From Ramazzottius varieornatus (Eukaryota > Tardigrada > Eutardigrada > Parachela > Ramazzottiidae), in the NCBI GenBank assembly GCA_001949185.1, contig BDGG01000008.1, positions 1,485,648 to 1,549,647 on the forward strand: DNA of 64,000 nucleotides, read 5' to 3'. A program made the position numbers and the translations under genes. The notes beneath the pieces were generated by a model. That model saw nothing but the letters and a program-made list of their open reading frames with translations. It did not search any database and was not told where the DNA came from. Shown in pieces: positions 21,283 to 33,769 of the stretch (position 1 is its first letter; each line of letters opens with the position of its first letter).

Positions 21283-24200
21283 TATTATCAAGACGGAAGA
21301 TTTATGCTTTACTAACACGATTACCCCCTGAAGGGGGCATGTCTGCTTGCAAAGCGCCTATTTACTAGAGACAGTTTTATACTGCACTTAGTTGTCCAGT
21401 TACAGTGCTTTCGTGAAACGATCAGACCTTTTACACAAATGCTCTATATGCTAGCCATCCCTCCGCTTCAAGACGAGGACGATGACAGCAGCATCAAGTT
21501 TTATTCGCATAAATTTATGGGGTCTCAAGGAAAGGGCGACGTTGAAGCCAGATTGATCATAAGCGCTTGAGCAGCAATTTCCTATAGATTAGCCCGGCTC
21601 AGCCTGCCAATCATGTAACCTCTGGAAATCCAAAACTTGACACCGTCGCTGACTTTAATGCCACGACCAGGAAGGAGGCGGTTGCACCACGGTACAGCTT
21701 AGCTTGTTGCCAAACAAGCCAAGGAAAATTACAGGAATTAATTTTGACGTGAGACCTGGACGAGCAACACTCATCACCTAAACCGGCTTTTACATTTGAC
21801 GACAAGCCGGCTTCTGATTTGTATCACCGCTGTAATTCTGCGCGATAGAAATTAGAAGGATGCAGATATGATTGCGACAAGTCGTCGGGCATCGGCGATC
21901 GTGTTCGTAACGTGTTGGGAAGCTGTCCGGCAAACGGTCCCTCAGTTAGATAATACAAGTAGCACGGCCTGGAGTGTGCTGCCAGACAAGACATGCGGCA
22001 GGCGCCTGCCTAAATCATCTCGACAATTTTTCGAGGATACGAGAGCCAAGAAGGCTGGAGTGAAGCCCGGTTGTCATCCATCTCTAAACATTGATTAAAT
22101 ATTCGTAACTGACTTCTCAAAACCTTAGAATGTAACAGATGGCAGGACGGATCAGGTTTCTATAGCTTCGTGCTTGGGGAGGCTTATGGCTCTGCATAAA
22201 ATTTGTCAAAAGGGCGGAACTCTTCGGAAATATTTTGTGCTGTGGTCATCAGCTGTCCATAATGGCCTTGCGTGTCACATGACGCCAAAACCCGAAGGTA
22301 TTTGGGAGTTTTGCGTATTGAGCGTGCGTTGAAGATCGCTCAACATAATTCTCGCCCATCGTTGTGAGTGCGATGTATTTAGTTTAACCACATCGTATGT
22401 TATTCATGAGGAAGTTGATCGTAACCCAAAGCGAATTGTCCCATACTAAAGAGCGTTTATCAGTCGAAAACGATGATATTAGGGAGAGTGGATCTGACGC
22501 CACGGGGAGCCATCAATCAAGGGGTGCGCCTCGCTAAAGGAAAAACGTAACGAAGCTTGTTATCCGGTGGGACGCTGATGTCCTGTGCGTGTTGTGCACT
22601 GGTTGTGCATGAGCGATATGGGAGCTCTATAGCTTCGTACCGGCCTGCTTCCCACTCACAGATTGAGCCATGCAGCCAGGCGTAGCTTTGATAATGGCGA
22701 ACGCCGGTCAGCTGCTTTCAATCTTGCGGCGTTTAGTACCATGTTCCCTCGATACAAAGAATTGCACATAAGACCCGCTGAGCTTTTGCATGTTCGTAGC
22801 ATGTGTGCCAACAGCTTGATCCCGAAGCGATGGCCGCTGCGAAGTGGACCATTGCATAACGCCCTCTGTTTGGAGAAAGGTTACATGGCTCAAAAAGATT
22901 CCTGCTGGGTCTTGCAGTATGTAAAACATTTAAAATTCAATTACGATATGAGCTGTGTATTGTGTTGGGAGTTTAGAGCACAAACCTTCAGTTTGAATTA
23001 TGCATCCAGTAAAACCTCGAAGCTATCAACAACCCACTAAGATGTTCAACCACTCGGTCTGACAAAATTTGCTCCTGGAAGAAGCACTGATACGGCGGCT
23101 TCGTAAGAAGAACCGGCCACACTTTTTTCCATCGATGTAGAAATTTTCTACGAAAAGTTTGCCAGTTCCAGCAATATGTAGCAAAGGCTCATAAATACTG
23201 GATGGCGTATGTAGAGTGGCTTGTCTTGTTCATGCGCTACGGATGAATAGAATAATGTTGGGAGAACAGTAATAGGGAAGAGGAGCTCGAAACGGTCGGC
23301 AGTTGTCGATGAGTGCTGCTGCTGCTGAAGCAGTCAGCTGTTTCAGACAACGGCGTTTGGGTTCCCATGGGATGCAAGAAAAAGATGTGCCTGGATTTGC
23401 CCTGGTGGTATCCCTTCTAAAAGGCCATAATACCCTGATGCCGGCATGTGCGTCCCGCTTACCATTCACGCTTCATTACGCCATGACCGCGGGATGTTAC
23501 TCTTTGGGCCATGCAGCCTAGCGCATCCAGCCAGCGAAATTAATCATTTGTCAATATTAATGAAACGAAGCTTTTAAAGTTGCCCAGTAATGCGATCGGC
23601 GTTAAGCAACTCTGCATCGTTTACCATGCCAAATCAGACCTTCGCTTTCCTCAGTTCGGGCCATATGTCCCCTGAATCAATGCCTGTGTCGAATATGTGT
23701 CCTCTCCGATACTGCGAAAATCGTCACGAATGCACAGAGGCTGACACAGCTTTCGTCCACCCTTCTCGCTTTACCGATAATGAGGAAAATCGGCGCCAAA
23801 CACTATTACGAAATCAATTAACCAATGTCGAAGTTCAGCGTGGCAACATGTGTAAATGTAATGGCAAGACCTCGACGGAAACCTACCAAGGGAAAAAATA
23901 AACATATTGTATAATTTATTTAGAAGATTCACGTCAAGTACTGACATCTTCGTAAATATGCGTTACTTCATCGGGTGATTGAGAAACGACAGCCAAGCTG
24001 CTGTGCTTCTTTGTGATCTTTTTGGCCTTTTCATCTGGACATGTGTGGAGGAAAATGTGCGCCACATTAGGCCTTGGTGAACAAGCCAAGAAAGCTAATG
24101 ATGCTGCAAACTTGGGCATCTCATCTGTTCCCTTACGGAAGTTTTTACGAGGCGACCCATGGCAAGACCTTTTCGGCACATTGCACGTTGACTATCAACA

Positions 24201-24989
24201 GTGATCCATATACCCAGCACAAACTTTACACCTTATTGCAGCGGTATTCGTAACATACATACATGCCATTCCTGAGCCGTAGTCAGCAAGCTGAAGCTTC
24301 GTTAACGATCTGTCATTGTCACATTTTTGCTTGATGGCTCTTTTTACTCTTTGTACATTCAGATCCCATCTCATGAACTTTGGGCGTGCAGGTTAGAAAG
24401 AAACATAAGAAAAATAGAAAGGGCGGAAGACCACCTATTGCTTTCCCCGCCTGTTCGAACAAAACAAGCAAGCGGGAAATATGAGAAACCAGACGGCGCT
24501 TGTTGATACCAAATATTGATTTTTCTGTTGCCGCAGTTGCTGGGCGAAATTAGCGTCACATCGGAAAACCGATACGCAACCGCGACGGAATGGAGATAAG
24601 AAGAGTCCATCACGTGGTATGAGCGACTGACGATTGCCCGTCGGCTATCGACAGCCCAGATCGAGACAGCAAATAGGAAGAAGGGATTGACTTGCGACTT
24701 GGGCTGTTTACCCATCTGACACACCCGAAAGCATTGACGAAGCCTTTTTTGTGGAATCAAGTCAGAGCCATAATCTGTCCGTACGATTTTAATCAAGCTC
24801 AACATCTTGGCTCTCAGGGGACCATCTTGACTCGTCCAAGCATGACACACAAGTGGACACTATCGACGACCCATCGACAAGAAATAAACATCTTCACGTC
24901 CCCAATCAAGCCACTAGCACAGCTCATAACTAAGCGGGGCTGTGCCACTAGCATCGAGTTGATGAACAATCGAAATCGTTTCCGTACCA
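21283..24989. other. Gene-poor stretch, no supported gene
   Basis: Open frames up to 159 codons exist (for example 24371-24850, minus; 22663-23040, plus) but lack motifs, splice context and composition of real exons. A GCCGGC-containing pair of inverted pieces occurs at about 21781-21815. Confidence 0.45.
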
Positions 24990-25105
24990 CCGAAAACTCC
25001 AGAAATTCTAATTTTTCCCAAGTGGGGCACAGTACCTGCCAACACAAACGGGAGAGTACACCACTTGGGATAACAATCTAGATTATCTCATTTGCCCACG
25101 TCCAT
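24990..25105. repeat. Palindromic MITE-like repeat, copy 1
   Basis: The right half reads CCACTTGGGATAACAATCTAG followed by CATTTGCCCACGTCC. The left half (TTTTTCCCAAGTGGGGCAC) is more decayed. It belongs to the family described for the copy at 42521. Confidence 0.6.
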
Positions 25106-26581
25106 TTTATAATGCATTATTCACTGTCCAGTTTTTAGTTGGCTATGGCGCCACATGGCCCGATATTTTACATCCTTCTGACCGAGACGAGATGGTGAAC
25201 TCCGGAAGTTACTCCCAGCAGCTTGAGAGTGACTTCCAACAGTGGACATTTGGCTGTCGATTTAGTGGAAAACCTTTCATCCGTGCACACGCAAATATGA
25301 ATCAGACAATACGCCAACATGTCGGACAGACAGATGCATTTGCCTTTTTTTTATTCAAGGGCTATCGGAGATTATTGTGATGGCCGGAATACAGTCTATG
25401 TTTGTTTGACGTGCTGGAGCGTGATGGAAAGTAAAGGTTTGGAGATTTCACGTCTTGGAAGGACGAATGGATTCCATTAAAAGAAGGATGGTCGTACACA
25501 CAGGCACACACTGGAAATCCGCAAAGAGGTTGGGCTTGTGGAAACAATTGCTCAAGACCGTAATGGAACCCCCTCTTTCACATAAAACTTCCTTTTCTAT
25601 AATCGATGTCGACGGTGCTGCATTTGGCTTTGAGCACTGTGCTTTGGGTATAAGCCCGTATGTGCTCGTGCTTCGATCGTTCGTTCGATATCAAACTTCA
25701 TTTCAAACGAGAATTCTGCAAGAAGGAAGTATTGTATATCGCCCTTTCGTTAGTCAAGAAGACAGACGTAGAAAGTCTCGTCGTCTGAAACTCTTGGTGA
25801 AAACGGAAGGTGGAAACCCCGGAGAAGTCTGTAACAACCCACCTACAGAAGCAACCTCAACTGATAACTGAACTGTGGTTTTGAAGCTATGCGTGAATGA
25901 AGTTGGAGGCGTCTCGAGGACACGAAGCTCTCACAATTAACTCGTAGAAGGCCCGTAGCTTCGCCCACTTCTTACCCAAAGTGCCAGGATAGACGGCCTG
26001 GGTAATTTGCATGTGCGGTCTCGGTGGTCACAACCGAAGAATTGAATACAATGTTCCAATCGCCATTGATTGAGAAAGGCATTGATAAAGAGAAGCGAGA
26101 TTTTAGGAAATGACAATGTCGCGTGCTTTCAGAACTTGATGATCAAAGTGGCGGCAGCACAGAATTAAACAAGTTTTACGGCAATCGGCGCTTGGCACAA
26201 GAACTACGCCCACCACTATATGAAGCTTTACGGCAGTAAGCCTTGTTCCTGTCAGAAGGCTATTCTTGGGAAGCCATAGCCTGTAACGTTGAATTGAAAA
26301 TGGAAATTTCGGAGGGGCGATGGCTAGGCCACAAAATCCCGGTTAGGCATCATTACTCATTTTCAGACCATTATCACCCAAAGCCTGAGCTCTAGCTGAC
26401 GCCACAGCGTTCCCACGCGAAGTATCAATTTACTTTCCCAATCAAAACTGAATTAAAGTAGAAGACTGCTGAACTGGGTTGGATAGATACATGCCTCTCT
26501 GGAGCTAACTTCCGAGAGTAGACCCCATGGAAAACAAGGTGCGTTAGTTCATCCGGGTCTTCAACTAAACGCGTAAAGTTA

Positions 26582-26698
26582 AGTGGGCAAATGAGCTACA
26601 CCAGTTCCTTTCTGCATGTGGTGCATACCATCGGCTTATTGCAATAGATATGTGCGCCACTTGCAATAACGATGTGGTTCAAGTCATTTGCCCAAGTC
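26582..26698. repeat. Palindromic MITE-like repeat, copy 2
   Basis: Inverted ends: left AGTGGGCAAATGAGCTACAC, right GGTTCAAGTCATTTGCCCA. The inner motif GTGCGCCACTTGCAATAACG lies on the right half. Confidence 0.75.
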
Positions 26699-27590
26699 CT
26701 AGTTCGCCTGTACCGCCATCGCACACCAATATCTTTATTTCTGAAACTTTATTAAGCAAGTTTGAGAACAGACCATGGCTCGTTAGGGAATTCGGACGTT
26801 CTGGTTTTTTGAGAGTTTGGTTGGGCGTGAACTTGGTTGTACTATAAAAACTCGGCCGCGTTCGGACAAGCTTTGGTAACACAGCCATACAGTTACAGCA
26901 ACCGCAAATTACATTTAAATATTAGTTTGTTCTGTAAAGTACTTCAAATTGACCACATTATTATCCAAAATGACAACGGAAGACTAAACTCGGACTCGGC
27001 GTACAGAAGGAAGGTGAACTCTAGAAGATTGCTCAAGCGAAGCTGTGCAAAACTTCGCTCATTTCTCCGACAGATTTAGGCGAGGGTTTAACTGCGTAAC
27101 GTTTGACGCTAGATATGCATCCGTCTTATCAAGTTGTGTGATTTCATTAACGGCTTCTGATGACATGACAGGGCTCTGTTCTTCCTCAACAGTAGGCAAA
27201 CACTGGCTGGAGAGCAAAGCTCAAATCAGATGAATATATTGACCGGTATCGAGACAGCTTCCCGCGAAAACTGATCCTCTTTTCGCCTTTATCGAGGCCG
27301 CATGTAGCCATATCTGCGCATTGGGAGCTCCTGTTGTGCGAAGAGCCTAAGTTAGAGTAGCACTATACCTCCTGAACACACACACTGTTCCCACCGGAAA
27401 TGGCTAAAGACGAAATTGCACGGCTCACTCGCCGGCACCAGGCATGTTCACGTGCCTGTAGATATGAATAAACCCACTTCCGATCTCGCCCTTGAACGCT
27501 ATACGAACCGAAGTACTCTACCCAGCGGAATCTCCCCAAATAAGTACCGAGAAGGTCCTTTGCTGAAATTTCTGATCCTACGTTGGCACT

Positions 27591-27687
27591 CGGCAAATGA
27601 ACTGAACACGATCGTTATCTCAAGTGGCGCTCGTTGTCAGTGTTATTGGCTAGGACTGTGCGCCGTTCAAGTCAGTTGCCGACGTCC
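27591..27687. repeat. Palindromic MITE-like repeat, copy 3
   Basis: Left half CGGCAAATGAACTGAACACG, then TCTCAAGTGGCGCTCG, the central GTGTTATTGGCTAGG, and a right half GTGCGCCG...TTCAAGTCAGTTGCCG. Confidence 0.7.
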
Positions 27688-27699
27688 CACTTTTTCCCG

Positions 27700-30600
27700 T
27701 AGAAAGTTTTTCCCCTAAAAAGCTTCCCGCAGAAATTTCCCCATGGAAAGCTTGACGGTCTTCTTGTAAGGTTTGTTTACAGTAAGATAGTTGCGCCAAG
27801 TTGACCATCAAAACTATAATGATGTACTGTATGTCAAGATGCACTTGAATAGTCGCACCAGGATCCATAAAAGCGCAGCTGCTGGTGTTGTGAGCGCACA
27901 CCTGCACCTTGATGATGTCACCCATTATCAATACATCGTAAAGACGATAAGTTGACCCTTGCTGCATTGTCAATAACCGAGCCAGGCAGTCTAACTTAGG
28001 TGGAATTATAAAGGCTTATCGGACATTCATAAATAAATTGAAGAATTATCAGCTCCGGAAGACTAATGGCCCATTCCTCGATTTAGATGCGTTAGAGTGG
28101 ATCCACGTCGCTTTTATCGGCCAAAGACTTGAGAAACGCCTAAGTAACAATCAGCGTAATTTGACATTTATACTTTGAATATAGTTTTTCATCATATCAT
28201 CAAAATGTAATCAGTACTCCGACGGAATCTTGATATGGATTAACCCAGGGCGTATATTGATTTTTCTCTTGGAGACGATTTCCACGTCGATGTACGGCAG
28301 TTTGTTTTCGGTCCGCAGTAAACAGGCCACAGCTAGTGGCTATAACAATAGCTTTGTGCACATGAGGTAAACCTTGGCATTCTTGTAATATGAAGCGGAA
28401 GATATTGACTTTGGCCAAAGGGAAAGAGTAGACTCTTCACATTATAACGAGGCCTGTCTCCCCAATAAAACCTTTTCCCGTCGCGTTTTGGGTTTCTCCT
28501 TCAATATGTACCCACTTGACAAAGTACATTCTATTTTTTCCTTCGTGGGCAAGGAATAACAGTGGAAGACCTACCAAAGAAAAAACAACGAGACGAAGGG
28601 CTTAATTCCCCTCTGTGTGTTGTAATGATCGACCACACCTATGCTTCTTCCACCCCGCATGTCCTGGTTTGGCCATGCATATTCAGTATTGGGCAAATAT
28701 ACTTGACAGATGGTGGTCGGCCTGAATGTGTAACTCCAGGCACGGTTCAGAGCTATAAGGCCTAGCCACTTTGAGCCGACAATGCTGTGGCAGGGAGAGG
28801 TAAAAGGTATCAGCGAGCTGAGAAGGTTTCGGAAATACCTGGGTAAATACACAATTAAGTGCACCCACCTATATGTTGATGGCCAGTCAGGCTGAGGACA
28901 AGTACACCTATTCATTTTCCATAACTGTCCAAATCTTGACAGAGAAGTTCGATCGAGCCCAAAAGATGCATATCTCAAACTGAAATGTCCGACATGTGAA
29001 GTTAAGCTGCTAAATTAGCGATCTGCTTCATGTTACGGCTTTCCTGATTGGAGTACTTTCGAGTCTTGCCGATCACAATGCAATGGCGAGCAGCTATCGT
29101 AGAAGAAAGTCCTAATTCGTCTCGTGTATCCATGCTTGCTACGATTCTGTTACTACCAGACTAAGTCGGACAGAGCAAATTTCGTGGCGTTCCCAACTGA
29201 AAAGTTTACTTTTTTTATTTTAATATTGCGGTAAAAGGGAAGAAGACGCTCTAGGTCGGAGCGAGAGAGTGTGTGGTGTTAGTCACAAGGCAGAGGACCG
29301 GTAAAATTCGGGGAACCCGGATGTGAAATGAAGTCTCGGACTCATCACCATCTGGTTGCTCGTTCTCGCAATCTTGGCAGCTATTCAAACGATAATTAAA
29401 CGTGTTGATATCATCGAGCGCATATTTGAAAGATGAGCCATTCTGACCAGTCTGAGTCAAAGCTCTCCTGTGCCGTAGTGGTGGATTCCCTGTATAAAGG
29501 CACTTGGTCATGGAACGATATATCGTGGTCATGGCAGCGCGTTGACGCACTCCACAGCCGCTGCGCAATGCCAACGAGTTGTCTGACTAAGGAGCCAAAG
29601 TAAATATGAGCTCTACGATCAAAGTTCGGGAGGATTATTACGCCGCCACTAAATCGAGTTTGACAAACGTGCTGGCCTGCACGAAAGGTCGATGTGGGCT
29701 ACGCTGAAGCACAACCCGGCAGGTGATATGTGATGTGTACCCAACAATTTACTCCGTGATACTTTATTATAGTATCGAGCACATGACATGCAACGATAAA
29801 AAATACGAGTATACATTTGGTCGTGTTAGAGTCGGACAAATGCCACCTTTCTGATTTCTGGCAAAAACGTCGCGACATGCAGCCCATTTGTCAGGCTCAT
29901 CAAAGACACCAGCAAATGATGGCGAAATTATTATGCTAATCCTCACTGACGGCCGCACAGCGGTGTCCAAGATTGTGGGACCTAATGTAATGTATGGGCA
30001 TATATTTGAGAGGCTTGCTCGAACGATGGATAAGTACTAGTAGCATATTTGGCCTATCTGACATAACTCGGCTAAGCTTTATTACAGCCCTAATGCAATG
30101 TAAAGGATCGATGAAAGGGAAGAAGGGCTTTGGGAAAAGTAAAGAAATGTATTTCCCATCCATATACCGTACGAGCACTGTGTATGTATGCACGCGACCA
30201 TCTTCCGCCTCCCCAGAGTGCTTCCCTCCATTTCGTGTAAGCCGGCAAAGACGGGCTGCATCCAGCCTGCATGCACCGGACATCCTCTAATATTGTAATG
30301 AATACTTATTGCTGCACGTCGACGCTTGGTGCATATTTCCCCTTCTGCGTACCTTGGCACTTGAATAATCGAGAAGAAGGACACTACAGCACCTGGATGG
30401 ATGGATTAGGCACATTCTACCTCACTCCCTTCTCCTCTTTCCCACTCGTCGATTGTCGACTAGTCAATATAATTCAGCTTCGGTCCTCGAGTACCTCATG
30501 CATTTTCGATGTTCAAGTATGAGCTCTGTAAGGTTCTCCGTGCTGTCGTATCAATGACTTTGCAGGAGATGGACTTCCGGATAAAAACCTTAACTACCTA

Positions 30601-33420
30601 ATTAGGTCGCTAAATTCAACCGGTAATTGTATGCCGGGGCAAATGTCAAAGAAACCAATTTCAGCAAGTTACCATGCATCATCAATCCCCCCTACATATT
30701 AAAAACAGGATCGATTTGCCGAAAGTGCGGGCACGCACACACGTTCACAAAGTTAACCGGCAAGATTAAAGACTTTATCATTTCGTGCGGTCGGATTCTC
30801 CAGCTAATTTCCCCTTCGTTTCACAGCACAATATTATGATTCTCACCAAAACCTGGGATTCACCACGCATATTCTGAACCTTGAAGCCTAATCTGGTTAT
30901 TTTCGCCACGTACACGCACGTGTGTTATCTTGATCTGAAGGCCACAGAGTGTTTTTCTCTCCAGATTTTCGATATTCCCTTATCGTCTTTGGAGTACGCT
31001 CTATTTACCAACAGATAGTAGCTACCAAATTTAACACGTATTATTTTGGCCTTACATCGAGGCACATGTATTCTACTCTGCCGGCGGTTCTCGTCTGGCT
31101 GGCTGGAATGATTATGATCAGGCAATGTTTCATCAGAAGGTCCCTGGAAAGGGTGATTAAAGTCCACTGAAGAGTCACACCAGACCGAGCCAGACAGCAC
31201 TTATGGCCGCGATCACCGAGGGACAACTCGTTAGCTTAATTATCGCAGGCTCAATTATTCAAACGGGGGGTTCTCTAGTAAAGGAAGGGAGAGCTATGCA
31301 GAATGAAAGGCTAGAAGATAAGAAAAGCCATAGAAGGCAAGGCCACGAGGGAGACCAGCTCATCCTCATCTCATCTGGTCCAAATAGCCCCCGCCACCGC
31401 CATCGTATCATTTAACAACAGCAGGCGGAGGCAATGGCAAAGGAGGAAGGAAGGAATGAAGGAAGGGCGCTGAAGGAAGGAAGACACCTCATGCAGGCAA
31501 ATTTCAATGCACCCATTACACCTCGGAAAAATAGACTTTGAAGCCTCCTCTGCCATATATAAATTCAGCGAAACTATGACAGCTCTGGTATATCCTCCAG
31601 GCACGATAAATGGTCTATTCCCCTTTTGCGACCACTCTGCGCCGTCTCGAGAGACTAGCTAGTGTTCTATAGACCTTTTAAACTCGTAAAAATTGCTTTT
31701 GCTTGTCTTGCTACTTCAGGCCAAGAGTAGTTTAAAATATGTCAGCACGAGATGTTGAGATAGGTGCACATGTGATGTGGGGAACTCTAGAGAGCGAGAG
31801 AGACAAGAATCGAAGGACCATATCTCGTAAAAATGACATGATGCCGTTTTATCACCTGTTTTGTCATGGACGACATAAATTTGAGGGTAATGTTTGGTAA
31901 ACGTAGCGGGTTCTTGTCCCTTTTCGATAAGACGAACTATGGGCACAAGAGCCCAGCAGTGTGACAACAGCGACCTCAATATGATTGTCAGCACGTAGTA
32001 TCTATAAGTGTGTTTTACTGTTGAAGTTGCTGTGCTCGCCGGCTCAACGCCGATATCAGCCATCGCTTATCCAACTGTCAATGGTCAAGTTCTGTTTTAT
32101 TCGCCCAATTTTACGGCGTGGGGCGCTGTGTCAACACTAGAGTCCTCCAGCCTGCCAGCTCTTGAGGCCTTTCCGGCTCGATTCAGACCTTCATTTCCGC
32201 ACATGCACAGGGCTTGATGGGCCTTTTACCAAGGGGCTTTGCTCTTACAGTGGGGTCCCCTTTTTTATGGGCCAACAAAAAGAAGCGAGGCCAGTTTTAT
32301 ATGGAAAAGCCGACATCATCAAGCCTGATCACACTCGGTGCTGTAAACCACAACGATGTTAATTATAATTTGATTAGCATAACGCTGGCAACGATGCTTT
32401 AATACCATCGATTAATTCGATTTTCCATGCTTGAACTGCTTAGCTCGGCCATTCCGCTCCTTTCCGCTCCCTCCTTGCCCGGTAATCCGATCCAGCCTCG
32501 CCAGCAAATTCCCCATGGCTTCTGGCTATACTATCAAGCAGTACATGCCGGTACGAGGCAGCAAGCAGCATACAGATATTAACGGTGCTGCTCTTCGACC
32601 AGGCAATAGCAATCAATCAAGCGTGAACCCACACGCCTTTCGTCCAATCAGCATTCCACACACGTCGCTCTCTACCACTTTCCCCACAATGCGAGATGGC
32701 AAGCCACGAGGAGTTTTGAATGCTCTGCAGCCGGTCAGGGCCCCGAAAAACTCCCACTGAAACATCACACAAGAATATTTCACTGGACATAGACAGTTTT
32801 TCGAGTCGAATATCCTCGAGAACCGGAAACTCCTGCGGTCCGCCGCGCCGAAAACCATTAAAGTATGTAAAGACAACGGTATGACAAGCGTTTATTCTTG
32901 ATATAATAAAATGCAGGCGAAACAATCTTTTGAAAGGTGGAAACTCGAAATAATTTGCGGAGAAGTCACAGAACGGGAAACTAAAGAAGAGATTTATTCT
33001 CGGTGTGGGAAAAATCTCTTACCTTGGAGGGTTCGTGGCTCGTAAAGGCCAGATTCGTAGACGTTAGATGTTGAGCCAAGGACCAGCTGCCTGATACAAG
33101 CTGGGGGGAATACACTTGACCAGTTTTACTGCTGAAAAAATCCAAATGTGGAATTGGGAACCGCTGTCACGGGCAAGCCGCGAAGTCCCAAAACCAAAAT
33201 TGCACGGTGTACCATATGCCTTGCCATCGGAATGTGTATTAGGGCCAATGACTCCGCCCACGCTCCGCCTTGTAAACAGTTGAGCTCATATTTATTTTAT
33301 CGTACCGGCACACTGCGCCGAGCAAGCAGCTGATCGGCACTCGGTCGGAGTCACTCCACTTCACCCAGCCAGCTGAGCCAGTTTTGCCATACAGTACACC
33401 ATCGTACCATTCGGCTGTGG
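27700..33420. other. Gene-poor stretch upstream of SoxC
   Basis: No gene is supported. A purine-rich (GGAA)-type simple repeat lies at about 31437-31485. The stretch may hold regulatory DNA of SoxC, but I cannot point to specific elements. Confidence 0.45.
31437..31485. repeat. Purine-rich (GGAA/GAAG) simple repeat
   Basis: An imperfect run of GGAAGGAAGG units with interruptions (AATG, GCGCT). Confidence 0.6.
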
Positions 33421-33422
33421 CA

Positions 33423-33430
33423 TATTTAAA
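33423..33430 (+). promoter_or_regulatory. TATA-like element upstream of SoxC
   Basis: TATTTAAA lies about 345 bases ahead of the SoxC ATG, followed at +25 to +30 by a GCAGTGCAGC stretch that could be the start site. The long, ATG-poor leader fits a developmental regulator. Assignment is tentative. Confidence 0.35.
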
Positions 33431-33769
33431 CGGCCTTGCTATTCCGGCAGCAGTGCAGCTTCTCCATCATTTCTCCTCTCCTCCATTCTTCGGATATTTT
33501 CTGATTCCTTCACCGGCTTAAAAGTCCCAAAGAGTCTCCTCGAGCCGTTGCCCATATCTGCTTTGCCCATCGTGCATTCTGTCCCACCGCGGGCCTCGAT
33601 CGCGCATCTGATGGATCATTGCGAAGCGGCGCTACTGTGTTGAGATTTATTACTGGAAGCGGCGCTTAACATCGGCCTGAAGGAGATCTACACTTGCTTG
33701 TACGGAACCTTTCGCTCAATTCATTTTGCTCTTACAATCTCTACCTTTCATCGACGAAAATTTATTGAC